From Chamaecyparis obtusa (lineage: Eukaryota; Streptophyta; Pinopsida; Cupressales; Cupressaceae): 64,000 nt of DNA. Where the stretch lies: assembly GCA_027943335.1 (NCBI GenBank), contig BSBK01007740.1, positions 323,140 to 387,139 on the forward strand, written 5' to 3'. Every line of letters begins with the position of its first letter. Within the stretch, counting starts at the first letter, position 1. The notes below the pieces were generated by a model, which searched no databases, was not told where the DNA came from, and saw only the letters and a program-made list of their open reading frames with translations. The position numbers were made by a program, and so were the translations under genes. Shown one piece after another: positions 45,364 through 57,142 of this stretch.

Positions 45364-46226
45364 GGAAAAAATGCTTAAAGCTGCTTTAATGTGGAGTGGA
45401 CCTTTCCTGAGGATTTATAGAGCCTTTTCTATTCTTGGGTGCCCCATTCAAGGAACAATACTATGGTTACTATTTGGAACTTCATATTACCCTACATTTG
45501 TTGGGGTGTCTGGAAAGAAAGAAATAAGAGTCTTTAGAAATAAATCTTTCAATGAAAAGGTGGTATTTCATAAGATCAAGAGAGCTATGTTGGAAAACAT
45601 GTACTTGAAGGGAAATCCGATTGAACTTACTGAGGATAGGGATAGGTTATTCTCTGATAAATGGAAGATTAAAGGCAATTTGAATAGTTGTAATAAAGAT
45701 TCTCTGAGGAATGAAGCTAGATGGGATTGTCCTCCCCACGGTTGGATGAAGGTTAATTTTGATGGGGCTTCAAAAGGGAATCTAAGGGTGGTTGGATGTG
45801 GTGTGACTATCAAAGATGAGAATGGTTATTGTAAAGGTTTGAGCTATTCCCATTGGTATTCAATCCAATCATGTTGTGTAGGTTGTTTCTTCTTTACATG
45901 GTCTTACTCTATCTAAGGAAAACGGGTGTAAAAAACTATGGCTTGAAGGTGACTCTTTGAACATAATAAAATGTTTAAATAATGAGTCTAAACCCTCATG
46001 GACCATATATATCATAATGCAAAAGGCCAAAAATATTATTGACTCTTTTGACAAATGTATCATTTCACATAACTATAGGGAGTCCAATATTATTGTTGAC
46101 TGGGTGGCCAACTTGGCTTCCAAGGTAGATCTGATGACAAAATGGGATGATGTTGATGATTTTCCTTTTGAGGTTAAATCATTAATTGATAATGATTGTT
46201 TACAGAGTAGGCAGAAGGAGTTCTAA
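45364..46226 (+). pseudogene. LINE RNase H (RVT_3-type) domain remnant
   Basis: The first piece (to 45916) contains WKIKG, then CPPHGWMKVNFDGASKGN, the opening of the RNase H fold in plant LINEs, and GCGVTIKDENGYCKGL. After a frameshift near 45880-45950, the second piece (to 46226) has the acidic strand SLNIIKCLN and the closing YRESNIIVDWVANLASK. It is the C-terminal domain of ORF2 in many plant LINEs. The upstream reverse transcriptase and endonuclease are missing, as is usual for 5'-truncated copies. Confidence 0.85.
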
Positions 46227-46430
46227 CTTGTCTTTTTAATGAATAGCTTTCATTACAAGGTGATGTTAATTTATTTCTTTTTTTGTGCGAAGGACTATAA
46301 TGTGACAAGTAATTTTATGTCGCACGGATTATGGGTGTTGTATGAGGAGTATATCGAAGAAGCTAACATTTAGAATGACATTCAAGGGTTATTAATGAGA
46401 GTTATTGTGAAGAAAAACCATAGTGAAGAT

Positions 46431-48225
46431 ATGGGAGGAAGTAAGAAAAGGTTTAAACCTGTGAATTGCAAGAAGTGGAAATAGAGTAAGGAGGTTTGGG
46501 GGATTTTGAGGAAAGGTGGTATGGTAGATTTTATGGAGAGGTTGCATGGTAAAAACCTGGTTGAGGTCAAACACTTCCTCAAAACTTGGAAGAATGGTAT
46601 TATGCTCATGGGTAATCAGTACATAGAGATCACAGAGGAGATTGTCACCAAAGCTACTGGTATGATCATGGAAGGGCTTAAATTCTACAGAGATAGGACT
46701 ATCTCTGATAAAGATCCTGAGAAGTTCCCTGACATAGAGCAAGAGTGAAAGCAAATGGTGAAGGTGGATAAATCTTACCACGACCCCAAGTGTATTTTCT
46801 GGCCTTCGAGGTTTGTTATGTATGCCATTATTAACTACATTATGCTCGATGGTAGGTTTACTAGAGCATATGGCCATCATTTTATGTTGCTTAACCATTT
46901 TAGACATAATGATAAAATTAGCTTCCCTTACTACTTGTTGATCACCTTGGAATATACCATCAATAGCACTCAGAAGGATCCTCATGGGGATCATGCTTTG
47001 CACCAAGGTTCAATGGTCCTAGTGTTTGATCTCCTAAAAACTAAGAAGGTGTAAAAACCCTTCCTTAAGGGTAGAGCCATGGATGATGAAGATACGAAAG
47101 GGGGGGAGGATGATGATTTGTATGGAGCTAATACTGAAAATGAGAAGGGGGAAACCCTTGAGGTTAAAACCACTAAGAAGACTAAATTCAAGGTTCTCCA
47201 TACAAGAAAAATAAGGGCAAGTCTGTGGTGGATGACTCTACTACTGAGAAGGATTCTGGAGATGAGGACTATGAGGAAGAAGGGGAGAAAGATGGTAGAA
47301 AGAGGGAAAGAGGGGATTCTAGTGGCAAGAGGAAGAAGTCTAAAAGCTTAAAAAGACTTCGTAAGATGAACATTGTCATTTCTTCTGAGGAAGATGATGA
47401 CTTTGAGAAGAGGATAAGAATTGAGGAAAATTTGGGTGTGGAGGAGGATGCTAATTGGGATGGGGATTTAGGTAACCTGGGTGAAGACAAGAATTTTTTG
47501 GCAAAGAGGAGGATAATTTGCAAGATACTAACCAGGTCATCGAAGAAATTATGGAAAATTTTGACAAAGATGTTCTTGGGGATGAGGATAATATAGAAAA
47601 GGAGAATGGAAAGGAGAAGAGTGGAGATACCACTATGATAAAGGACAAAAACTTCCTGGTAGATTTTACCTGCACTTTGGGGAAACTATTGGATGATGTT
47701 TCTCGAGTCAAAGATCAAACCTATATTATGGGTTTTTAGGTTAATATTCTTAAGAATATGAACATGGGTGATAAACCTATTTCTAATTGCCTAGAGGAAA
47801 TGAGAGATGTGGTGGGAAAAGATGATGCCTACACTACCATGGTGGACAAGTTCTATAACCTGGAAAAAAGCCTCAAATAAAAAGAGGCTAAGATTATTGA
47901 TCGAGACTTTGGTGAAAGGATTGACACCCTGTATAAAAGAGTGGACAAATTAGAGGAGGCTATGAGGAAGATTGGGGAGCAGATTCATGTCATCCTTAAG
48001 GCCTACATTGATCATTTCAGGATCATAGTTGATAAGATGGAGCGGACCAAAGGTGACAAGGACACGAAGGACCTGAAGGAAACCATTGGACTGAGAAAGT
48101 GCACTCAGGCTAGTGCTAGGAAGACGGAGACCAAAGAGGACAAGGACCTCAAAGAGCTTAAGGATTCTGCTGAACATATGCAGATTATGGTGGTCCAGGC
48201 TGGGGACCTGATGAAATGTATTTAG
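46431..48225 (+). pseudogene. Extra ORF downstream of LINE RNase H, with a plant-transposon-like domain and coiled coil
   Basis: The frame from ATG 46431 (MGGSKKRFKPVN) continues with one TAG near 46482, another near 46746 and TAA at 47052, then frameshifts. It carries YIEITEEIVTKATGM, the counterpart of IEITKKMIHQVTGL in ORF2 of element B. Next come GHHFMLLNHFRHNDKISFPY and YYLLITLEYTI, typical of the putative plant transposon protein family. A Lys/Glu/Asp-rich linker (about 47080-47500) and a coiled-coil C-terminus (about 47940-48220) follow. The same three-part layout is seen in ORF2 of A, B and E. Function unknown. Confidence 0.6.
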
Positions 48226-48435
48226 TTGTCTTTTTGTGTTGTCATGTCCTTTAGTTTGGTTGTCTTATTTTTTTTCTTTTGCTGCAAACTTTTGTTTTTC
48301 ACTTAGTGTTATGATGTTTTTTGCTTATACTCTGGGGTGCTGAGGCATAGACTCTATTTTAATTTTAATGGCTTATCTCTAAACACTTTTTAAAGGTTTC
48401 TAGTCCTAAAAAAACCTATTTTTACTTAATCAAAA

Positions 48436-51400
48436 CTTTGTTTATATCTATGCAATTTAAATTGTAACTGATTAATAGCTGGTCCCCTGCAATTATTGAT
48501 TTTATCTCACATAAGAATACATAGTTTCCCTCACGTGCCTCGAATATGCAATTGGATTTCCTATTTTTTGACCTAGATCATGTACTATTTATAAACCCTA
48601 CAATATTCTTTATTTCTTTTGACCTTTCTATCAATGTATATAGCCACTCTTTTACTTTGATCATTATATTTTAGCTATATATAATTTGTTGATAGTGCAT
48701 ACCTAAGCATACTTCATGTATATCAAACCAACTACATCCAATATTTGTAAATATAACAGGGTCTTACATACTGCATCAATTTAGAGACTTCTTTTTAATA
48801 GACCTTTATGTCATCCATGCAAAATAGGGGCAAACCATGTAATGGTGATGGTGTTATCCTCGTTAACACAAAAATTAGTTTTTATTGGAGGAAGTTCCTT
48901 GGGTACCCATTGTTTTTGTAGATGTTTATGCCTCAAGAGAACCTTGATGTCGCTTATCTCTCATCATCATAAGAACATGACCCCCCTTCAACAAGAAAAA
49001 TTTTCATGCGTTTAAGAAATTTTCTTCTAATCTTTTGACCTCTAATCGGTCTCGCTCTTTTAGACCTACTACATGTCTCACTTTCCTCTTCTCTTCCTGA
49101 ATTTCCCTCACTTGAGGTAGAAAAATCTAACAAATACCTATTTGGTGGTACCTATACTCCATCAAATGACATAGATAGTTTTTAGAGGGTCGATTTTTAT
49201 TGCGAGACGAAATGATGGTAAAATAGCTTGCATAGTCATGTAACTAGAGAGGACAATGATATAATAAAAATCTCATGCATAGAACCAAGCATTACAAAGA
49301 AAAAGTCAGATGCTAATGATAGTGTATTGGTTTAAAGGTGATTCTTAAAGATATTCTAATGCTAATGATATTGTGTTGGTCTTGAGGTTGATATTGTAAT
49401 TTGAATGAGCCTGACTCGACCCTTAAGTGTTGATAATTGTAATAGAGTTGCTACTAATTTGGAGGTTTCAAAAATTGAAAAAGTTTCTTTTCCTGGTAAT
49501 TTTGGAGTTTCAAAAACTAATAAATTTGATTTCCATGATAAAAGAAGCCTAACTACATAGATTCAAGTGGGTTTGTATCAGTTTGAAGAGTGTTTGATTG
49601 AATTCATAGTTTGAAGGCTAAATAGCCTTGAGGGTGAGTTGATGCCCTTTGAAGTTGAAACCATTTTGGAAAGTTTAACCTTTTGTTGAGGTTGATCAAG
49701 TTAATTTATTTGAGACATTTTGACACTTGGTCTTGCATCTCCATCATAATACACCCAAGGACCCTATATGTTAGGATAGTTGTGTAGACAACTCTATTGC
49801 ATATAGGAGGGCCAAGAAAGTGGAATGAGCTTTACCATGTTGATGGAAAGGTGGTTTAGGTGAGAAAAAAATCAAAGGTTTGAAAAAATATAGTTGCTAA
49901 AATATATCTTATTATTAACCCACTCCAAGATGGGTGTAAAGAGAAAGAAAGAAAGTAATGAAGGGTTTCTATAGGGTGTATTGACTTATACATGTCAATC
50001 CATTAGAAGAATCATCACCTTTCCTTTATGTAGACTATGAAGGGTCCTCACCAAAGGGGTTCAAGGTCCTACATACTTAATGTGAGACCTATCAGACAGT
50101 CATACTTATACTGTTTTATTTTTCATGCTTTCAATACTTATTTCACAGACATACTTGACCATTTGAGACACTTATGTATTTAAGGATCTGTTGAATCCTA
50201 TGCTATATGTTCAGTACCTGGTTATGTAATCAGGGTACACTCGAGATAATACATGTTTTGATTCAGTTACAGTTATGATTATGTTACATATGATGTTATA
50301 TGATGTTTTAAAACTATTGCGATGAAAACTTGGTTTAGAAAACCAAAGTTATGCTTAGTTGATTGATTCACAGACAGTTTTAAACCATGCAGTATTGATG
50401 ATGTTTTATATTTATATCATGTTTATTGGACCTACTAATGTGTGCAATGAGTGTGCAGGATAAGTTGACCATGGATCTAAATGTGGGGATCCAGTATTGG
50501 AACCTATGTTTATACCGTGCATACCAAGGTCCTCTTTGTAAAACAAACGTGGACCTTTTTGTATAGTCTTTTATTCATAAATGTGGTTTGCATGTGTGTA
50601 ATTAATTTAGTTAATGTCTATGTGAATTAACCATGTCATTTGTTTTAATAAATGTGCCAAATTTGGCAAATTATGACTTATGTGTTGGCATGGTTAAGTA
50701 TTTTATATTGATTGGGTCAAGGGCTTGACTAGGGTGTTACCTTAGGGATGAATCAATTCACCTTGGGTTGGGAAGTTTCTAGATAGTCAACCAAGACTTG
50801 AAATCCGTGCATAAACTTTAGGTGGGGTTTAGGAGGGTCATTTGGGCTCCCATAGGTTAACTAGGGTCAATTTTAGCTACCCAAGTTGATACCTTAGGGG
50901 TTAGGGAACATTTTCAGCCCATTAAGATCGTTAAAACTCATTTATGACCCCTCCAAAGTCAAGGTTTTCATTTTGGTCGAAATTGAATAGTTGTGAGGTT
51001 TTGGTTAACCTCTCTCTTCTTCCCAAAGTTGCATTCAACTCTATTTATGGTGAAGGAAGACAAGTGGGAAGAAGGGAATGAAAGTTTCTTCCCCTCTTCT
51101 GATTGGCTCCTAGATTTTAGGAGGTTTTCCTATTTAAGAGGAACTTGGAGAAGGGTTTAGTTGTTCACCCACTCTCTAGATTTGGAGACCACTCTTGTTG
51201 GAAAAAGTTTAGGAAAGAGGCTAGCTTAGGAAGGAGTTCAAGTTTTCTGAATTTCAACTTGCTTGGAGTAAGGTTGGCCTTTGTAATAATTTTTGTTCTT
51301 TCAAGTTTGTGTTTGACCTTGGAGCTCCATTAATGGAGTCCATGTCTTTTTAAGGTTTTTGGAGTTGAAAATTTAGTTTTGTAAATGTTTTTTTTTTTTT

Positions 51401-52670
51401 TAATTTCATTTTGGGATGGGTTTCTTCAAAGTTTACTCACTTTAGGGAAGGTGGAGTAACCTTGAAGGGGGTAGTAGGATGTAGACCCAGGATGTGCAGA
51501 GCCTCCCATGTGTGGAGGGATAAAACATGGGGTTCCACGATACCCATGATGCCAAGCATGCCCTATGGGCACCTGGGGGGGCATAAGGAGAGTTAGACCT
51601 AATCTCTTGGAGATGGTCTTCCCAAGTCCATGCGTGGCTTGGGATAATTATATTTTGTTATGGCTTCTCCACCTGGTAGTCCACATCAACCCCATTTTCA
51701 GGGAGGTCTCTTAGAGGCCTTTCTCTTGTAAAACCCAATTGGAAATATCATTTTAATGGCAGTGTGTCTTGTTTGTTTCCTTCACACTATGGTTATCTGT
51801 TTGAACCCCGTTCCAATTTGGATCCCCTAGTTCGGGGGTGGCCATGAAATGGCCTAGGTTGGGAGGTGAGCCTCTGTGGTCAACCTTGCATATACATGTA
51901 CCCAGTTGATGCAAGACTTGTGGATTTATGGACATAGAAATATATTTCCGTTGGAAAATTTGTTGTAAATATTATCCTTGAGTTTAAGCCTAAATTGGGA
52001 ATCAGGGATTCCTTGTAAATTTAACATTTGAAATTATGAAATTTGTTATAAATTTGTGTATGAAAAATGTGGAAATTGGAAAATGGATCCTTTTGTTGAT
52101 TAATCCTCAAATAAATATATATTGTTTTAAGTAAATTGGAAATTGGAGTTCAGTGAGCGTCCTTAGCAATTTGAACAAAAAAAACCTCTCGATATTTCGA
52201 TGCTTAAAATTAATTATATTCTTTTATGTTATAGAGGTAAAAAAAATGATTATATGGATAAATAAATTTTGTAAAAGAAAAAAAAATTATTACAAGAGTT
52301 TGAATGGTACCATGTTATTTCAAATTTAATTTTTATGTATTTGAAAATTAAATTTAAAAGAAAAATGTTATTTAATTTAATTAGAGAAATTATAGATCAT
52401 TTTAACTTAGAAAATTTTCCAAATATTTTATAAAAAAAAATAATAAATTGCCTAAAATAAAAAAATTTATTCCTATGATATGTTAAGCTTTATTTATCAA
52501 TTGTAAATATGTTTTTATTTTTCAAAAAAAATATCTCTACATGTCCCCTGTTTTGGAGTACAGGGAATTTATTTTTACACCAGTCATCTAATATTCTTAA
52601 CTTTAATCTCTCTTAAATATTATATATATATATAAGTTCGAAACCCTCAAAAACAAAAATATTATAACAA
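48436..52670. other. Unassigned intergenic DNA
   Basis: More than 4 kb with no gene or complete element that I can recognise. The stretch 50000-52000 is somewhat less AT-rich and reads like old LTR or untranslated sequence, but I could not find paired ends, a primer site or a protein motif. AT-rich homopolymer patches occur at 52200-52530. Confidence 0.35.
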
Positions 52671-52679
52671 AGTATGTTT

Positions 52680-52850
52680 GTTTTTGTTCCTTTGCGTGTC
52701 GTCCAGCAGCCTGCGCGTTTGAAGCAAAGGCGGGGGAGCCGAAGCTCTCCCCACTCCCCACCATAGTGGGTGGAGGGCACCCTCCGCTCGGCCTCCCCTC
52801 CCCTCGCCACTCCTCGGCTCCTCCTTCCCTTCCTCCGCGCAGGGGAATGA
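52680..52850. other. Isolated GC-rich island
   Basis: About 170 bp of strongly GC-rich sequence (runs of CTCCCC, GGCGGGGGAGCC, CCTCCGCGC) inside very AT-rich DNA. Open frames on the minus strand reflect the base composition. It could be an organelle-derived insertion or part of an unrecognised repeat. Confidence 0.4.
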
Positions 52851-52869
52851 TGATATTCTCAGACACCAA

Positions 52870-53480
52870 TTTTGGGGATTTTTCAATATGCTTTCTTTTC
52901 TATTAATGATAAGTTTTAAAAATCTTGAAATCATGTTTTTCTTTAAAGATCTTATGTTAATATATATCTATTCTTTCTTAAATTCATTTAAGTTGTAAAT
53001 AATGATGTTAAATTAGAATTTGTTTATTTATAGAGTAATTAGTTTAAAATTATGGTTATTATTAAAGGGGTTTTTAATTTGTTCAAATCATATAGATTAG
53101 TTATAAGGTAAGTTTAGCTTTGATAGTAACTATTAAAATTGTTATAATAGATTAATAAATTTATTTTATTTAGGTCAGATTTGGGCATGTTTAATTCTAG
53201 ATAAATTAATTTGTATTTTATTTAATTAGATTTTAATGGTTAGTATTAAATTAAGTATTATGTTAATAGAATTTGGGGAGTTAAAATTGTTAGATATAAT
53301 CTAATTTAGATTAAGTTTGAAGATTCTTTAGGGATATTTATTTTTCTTGGATTAAATCTATCTTTATGATACGTTTAGCCTCTTCAGCCCCCTGGAATCA
53401 TTACTGTCGATTAAGGGACTTATCTTCTCCCGATGGCCTCGTCTGGGATATTATGACCCCCTCTAGACTAGAAGGCCAAT
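52870..53480. other. Unassigned AT-rich DNA
   Basis: Very AT-rich, with repeated 'ttaaattaga' and 'tttagatta' phrases. No gene seen. Confidence 0.4.
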
Positions 53481-53483
53481 TTT

Positions 53484-53970
53484 CGTGCACGATTGACTTT
53501 GGGTCAACCATAGTCAAACCTGAGACAACCGTCTCAGTTGCGTGCACAACCTCTTCCTATCATGTTATTTGCATTCAATACCTATATTAAGCTGAATTTA
53601 TGCACAGTTGACTCTCTGGTCAACATAGTCAAACCTTGGACATCACCTCAGTTTGCGTGCAAAATTCTATCCCCGACAAAGTCTTAGGCTTGCAAAGCTT
53701 GTCAGTCATGCTTGGGCACAGTTGACTTTTTGGTCAACTCTTAGTCAAACCTTTGTCAAACACCTCGGTTTGTGTGCCCAAGTATTCCCTATGACATTGG
53801 TAACCTTTTTAGCTTGTTTACACATACATCTATGCATAGTTGACTTTTGGTCAACTTTAGTTGACTTTTAGTCAACTACCTCGTTCTACGTGCCGGTTAG
53901 AGCTAGCAGTCTAGGGAACCTTGCAGTTTGGCTTAGAGTTGTTTGATGATGTTTAACTTTTGGTCAAACT
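53484..53970. repeat. Four degenerate repeats of about 115 bp, each with paired inverted W-boxes
   Basis: Each unit contains GTTGACT, a short spacer and GGTCAAC, then AGTCAAAC, ACCTC and GTGC. TTGAC/GTCAA pairs are at 53493/53502, 53608/53619, 53722/53733 and 53840/53850, with an extra pair at 53861/53871 and a lone GTCAA at 53963. TTGAC(C/T) is the WRKY-binding W-box core. Whether it acts in regulation here is unknown. Confidence 0.7.
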
Positions 53971-54529
53971 TGGCCTACCTTTTATGGTTTGACCCTTGGA
54001 GTATTTTTTATGACACTACGATACTTCCAGTCATTTGTTTTCTCTACACCATTTTGTGTGCATATTTGGTCTTGTGCCAGTTAGTGTTCTCAACTTAGTT
54101 GTGTATGTCAGTATGTTGTAGTTAGTTAGTAGGTTTTAGGAAAAAAATTGTAGTTGTGTTTTGCTCAACTTTTGGGCATGACACTTTATCCTTTGTTATC
54201 TTACATCTTATATGAAGGTTAATCATAATTAGATTTACATAAGTCACATGATACATATGCTAAATATTACATTGTAGACAACATGAAATGGAGTTGTCAT
54301 AGTTTATAAAAATACTAAAATGAATGGTAAAGAGTATTCTTCAGGACTCTAAAAGATCAATCATTCCATCACACTATGAAATACACAATCAGGGGTAGTT
54401 AAAATTAACTTATTTACTAATTAGAAAAAGGTACATACAACTAAATACATGTTTGTCTTAAGAGTGTGTTCTCTTCAAAATTAAATCTATTCTCTTCATT
54501 TTTTTAATAAATGATATATGTTTGGCCTT
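53971..54529. other. Unassigned intergenic DNA
   Basis: Nothing identified. Confidence 0.4.
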
Positions 54530-55700
54530 TGATACAGGAGCATCAAGGCTCTAGAGAGGCCATTAAGGAAAAAATATTGAAACCATTGTAATAAGGCCAT
54601 GTTTGGGTCATTCTTCTCATTTTCACAGTTACTGGATGTTATTCCATACATTATATTTCAAATGTATGGCCCAATGAGCCACTATATAATCATTAGGCCT
54701 ATAAGGTCCCAGGCTGGTCAAAGATGGTAAAACAAGTCAAATGGGTGGAAACAACATGGGAATGGTGTTTTTAGTCTATTAGTCATATTTGGAAATTTAT
54801 AGGGTTCATTGATGTAAAAGTTTCAACATTGCAACAATGGTGCAAAAGTTGTATTGACAACTTTTGCAACATTTACAAAACAAGTTGTCTAATGAAGAAA
54901 CCAACATTCAACTAATCCAAAATATGGCTGGAAAATTTGGGAACCACCTTTTAGATATTCAAATATCCCTTTGGGTCAGGGTCAAGATATATGGGGGAAG
55001 ATTGAATTATATTTTTTAATAAAAGGATTGCATTTTATTGTATTCTTCCAGCAAATTCTCATAATAGTCACATGGTATGCCAATTTGATGATATTTTTTG
55101 ATTCCTCATCAATTTAAGAATATATTTGAGTGGGTCTTCTTTCATATGAATCAAGTTTGGGACCCTTTTGTGGATTGTAGAAGGAGATAAAACCATTTTT
55201 TCCAAAATAGTAAGAAAATCCTCACTTCCAAAAGGTTTCTCAGAGACTTGTTGATTACTCCATATTCCACCGTTCAAAAATTTCAATCTTCTGGATTATG
55301 CTAGTACTTTGAATAATCTTTTATTTTCATTTTTTTGGGATCAATTGGTTATGTTTGGAAGGAGAACCATCAAGCCCTAGAATAACTGTTCATTACTTTT
55401 TGTTCACTGCAACTGCATATTCATTATTTTGGCAATAACAAGTATAGTAAAGTGTTCCTAAAAAATTTACATGATCATAGGAGATTGAGGAGTACTTAAA
55501 CAAATTCTAAATACCTTGTATAATGGGTACCATCTTGTTTCTAAGACTTATTTGTTTTCCACGGTGATAACTGTTAAACTTTGTAACAATGCCAGTTTGG
55601 ATTATTTGAAGTTTTGTATTCTTTGTTTGATATCATATAATCATGGTGTGTTAATTTTCATAAGTACTATGTTTAACCCTAAAGTGTATTACTTGGTTAT
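54530..55700. repeat. Third copy of the dispersed repeat found at 1013-3060
   Basis: Starts TGATACAGGAGCATCAAGG and follows the order of 1920-3060: GAGAGGCC, ATTGTAATAAGGCCAT, TTGACAACTTTTGCAACATTT, CCCTTTGGGTCA and CAAGCCCTAG. Divergence is high. Short minus-strand frames at 55068-55286 and 2439-2669 are in matching places and share SPS-I-H-K, which hints at ancient coding but is weak. Confidence 0.65.
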
Positions 55701-56139
55701 AATCACTTAAAAATCCCATATTCTTATAAAGGGTCTTATCACACTCCCATTTCCATGTTATCCTAATTCCTAACTATTACAGTCAAATCTTATTATAACC
55801 CTTAGGAAATATATTTCTCTATTTATCTTGGAGGTTGTACACAAGTTTTGAATGTAAACATTTCAAGTAATCATTTTATAATGAATAAGAAAGGATTTAA
55901 GTTTTATGTATCTCATTCAACATGTATTTTTTATGAAGAATGGTGAATAAATTGATGTTTTTGTTTAATAACCTTAACTATCATGTAGAAGAATAATTTT
56001 CATTATTCTAAGGTATATTTCCATTGATATTTGGATTTGATTGGAGAGTTTCCATGTGGGGAGTGATTGGGTCCCAAATTATTTGCATCATTCTTTTACA
56101 CCTTTCCATATAACATTATGAAAAAATATAGGGCTCGTT
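55701..56139. other. Unassigned intergenic DNA
   Basis: Nothing identified. Confidence 0.4.
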
Positions 56140-56368
56140 GTCGTGCAATAGCACAGAGAAGGTGATGAACTAGTTAAAAAAATGCCTCAAAAAAATGTGG
56201 TTTCATGGTGATGGAATGCCATGATGATGATGGAATCCCATGAGAAAAAAAATTCTATGGATTTTCAACGCATTTCATCACCACCATGGCATTACATCCC
56301 CATGAGACCACATTTCATTGAGGCATTTTTTTTAATAGTTCACTGCCTTATCTATGCTACCACATTTT
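56140..56368. repeat. MITE-like inverted repeat
   Basis: Arms of about 100 bp at 56140-56240 and 56265-56368 are imperfect reverse complements. The clearest parts are AATGCCTCAA against TTGAGGCATT, and ATGTGGTTTCATGG against CCATGAGACCACAT. The size and foldback form fit a MITE. No transposase or clear target duplication seen. Confidence 0.65.
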
Positions 56369-56494
56369 TATAAATGTCTACCAAAGTAATTTACCAAACA
56401 GTTCAATTCCTTGTTGCTATGGGTAAAATCCTAAAATAGGTGCTTTTGAACAATCTATGTATTCTTGGGAAAAATCTATCAAAGCATAATAGAA

Positions 56495-56552
56495 AGCAAT
56501 AGCATAGAGAAGGTAGCAAGTTGTTTGAAAAAATGCCTCAAAGAAATATGGT
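56495..56552. repeat. Second, truncated copy of the MITE-like arm
   Basis: GCAATAGCATAGAGAAGGT and AAAAAATGCCTCAAAGAAAT repeat the left arm of the 56140-56368 unit. The copy then runs straight into TA repeats. Confidence 0.7.
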
Positions 56553-56554
56553 CT

Positions 56555-56561
56555 GATATAT

Positions 56562-56620
<59 letters not shown>

Positions 56621-56629
56621 GTATGTGTG

Positions 56630-56660
<31 letters not shown>

Positions 56661-56822
56661 GTATATGTATATGTATATATATGTATATACATATACATAT
56701 ATACATATATACATATATATATATATACATATATATGTACATACATACATACATATATATATATACATACATATATATGTACATACATACATATATACAT
56801 ATATACATATATCTATATATAT

Positions 56823-56859
<37 letters not shown>

Positions 56860-56861
56860 CT

Positions 56862-56916
<55 letters not shown>

Positions 56917-57142
56917 CATACATATATATATATACATACATATGTATGTATGTATGTATAACATACGTATATATATATATGTATATATATGTATGTATAT
57001 ATATATGTATGTGTATATATATATATACATATATATATATACATATATATATGTATAGATATATACATATATATATACATATACATATATACACACACAC
57101 ACACATATATATATATATACACATATACACACAACATATATA
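56555..57142. repeat. TA/TG dinucleotide microsatellite, about 590 bp
   Basis: Nearly uninterrupted alternating purine-pyrimidine sequence of AT, GT and AC steps. All the Tyr/Ile/Thr/His-rich open frames here are artefacts. Element E is inserted at its right end. Confidence 0.95.

Larger units (their letters stand above)
45364..48432 (+). mobile_element. 5'-truncated LINE with an additional ORF after RNase H
   Basis: Begins abruptly within sequence encoding the end of a plant LINE polyprotein, passes through RNase H (to 46226), an extra ORF (46431-48225) and a T-rich tail ending 'ttttacttaatcaaaa'. CAAAACTT occurs just before (45356-45363) and at the end (48433-48440). This fits an 8-bp target duplication, though the A-rich tail weakens that evidence. 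If one insertion spans all of it, the extra ORF belongs to the LINE. Otherwise the RNase H fragment and the later ORF are separate insertions. Confidence 0.6.

Noticed and set aside
46392..47006. 204-codon minus-strand frame
   Set aside because: Antisense shadow of the plus-strand ORF with the IEITEEIVTKATG motif.
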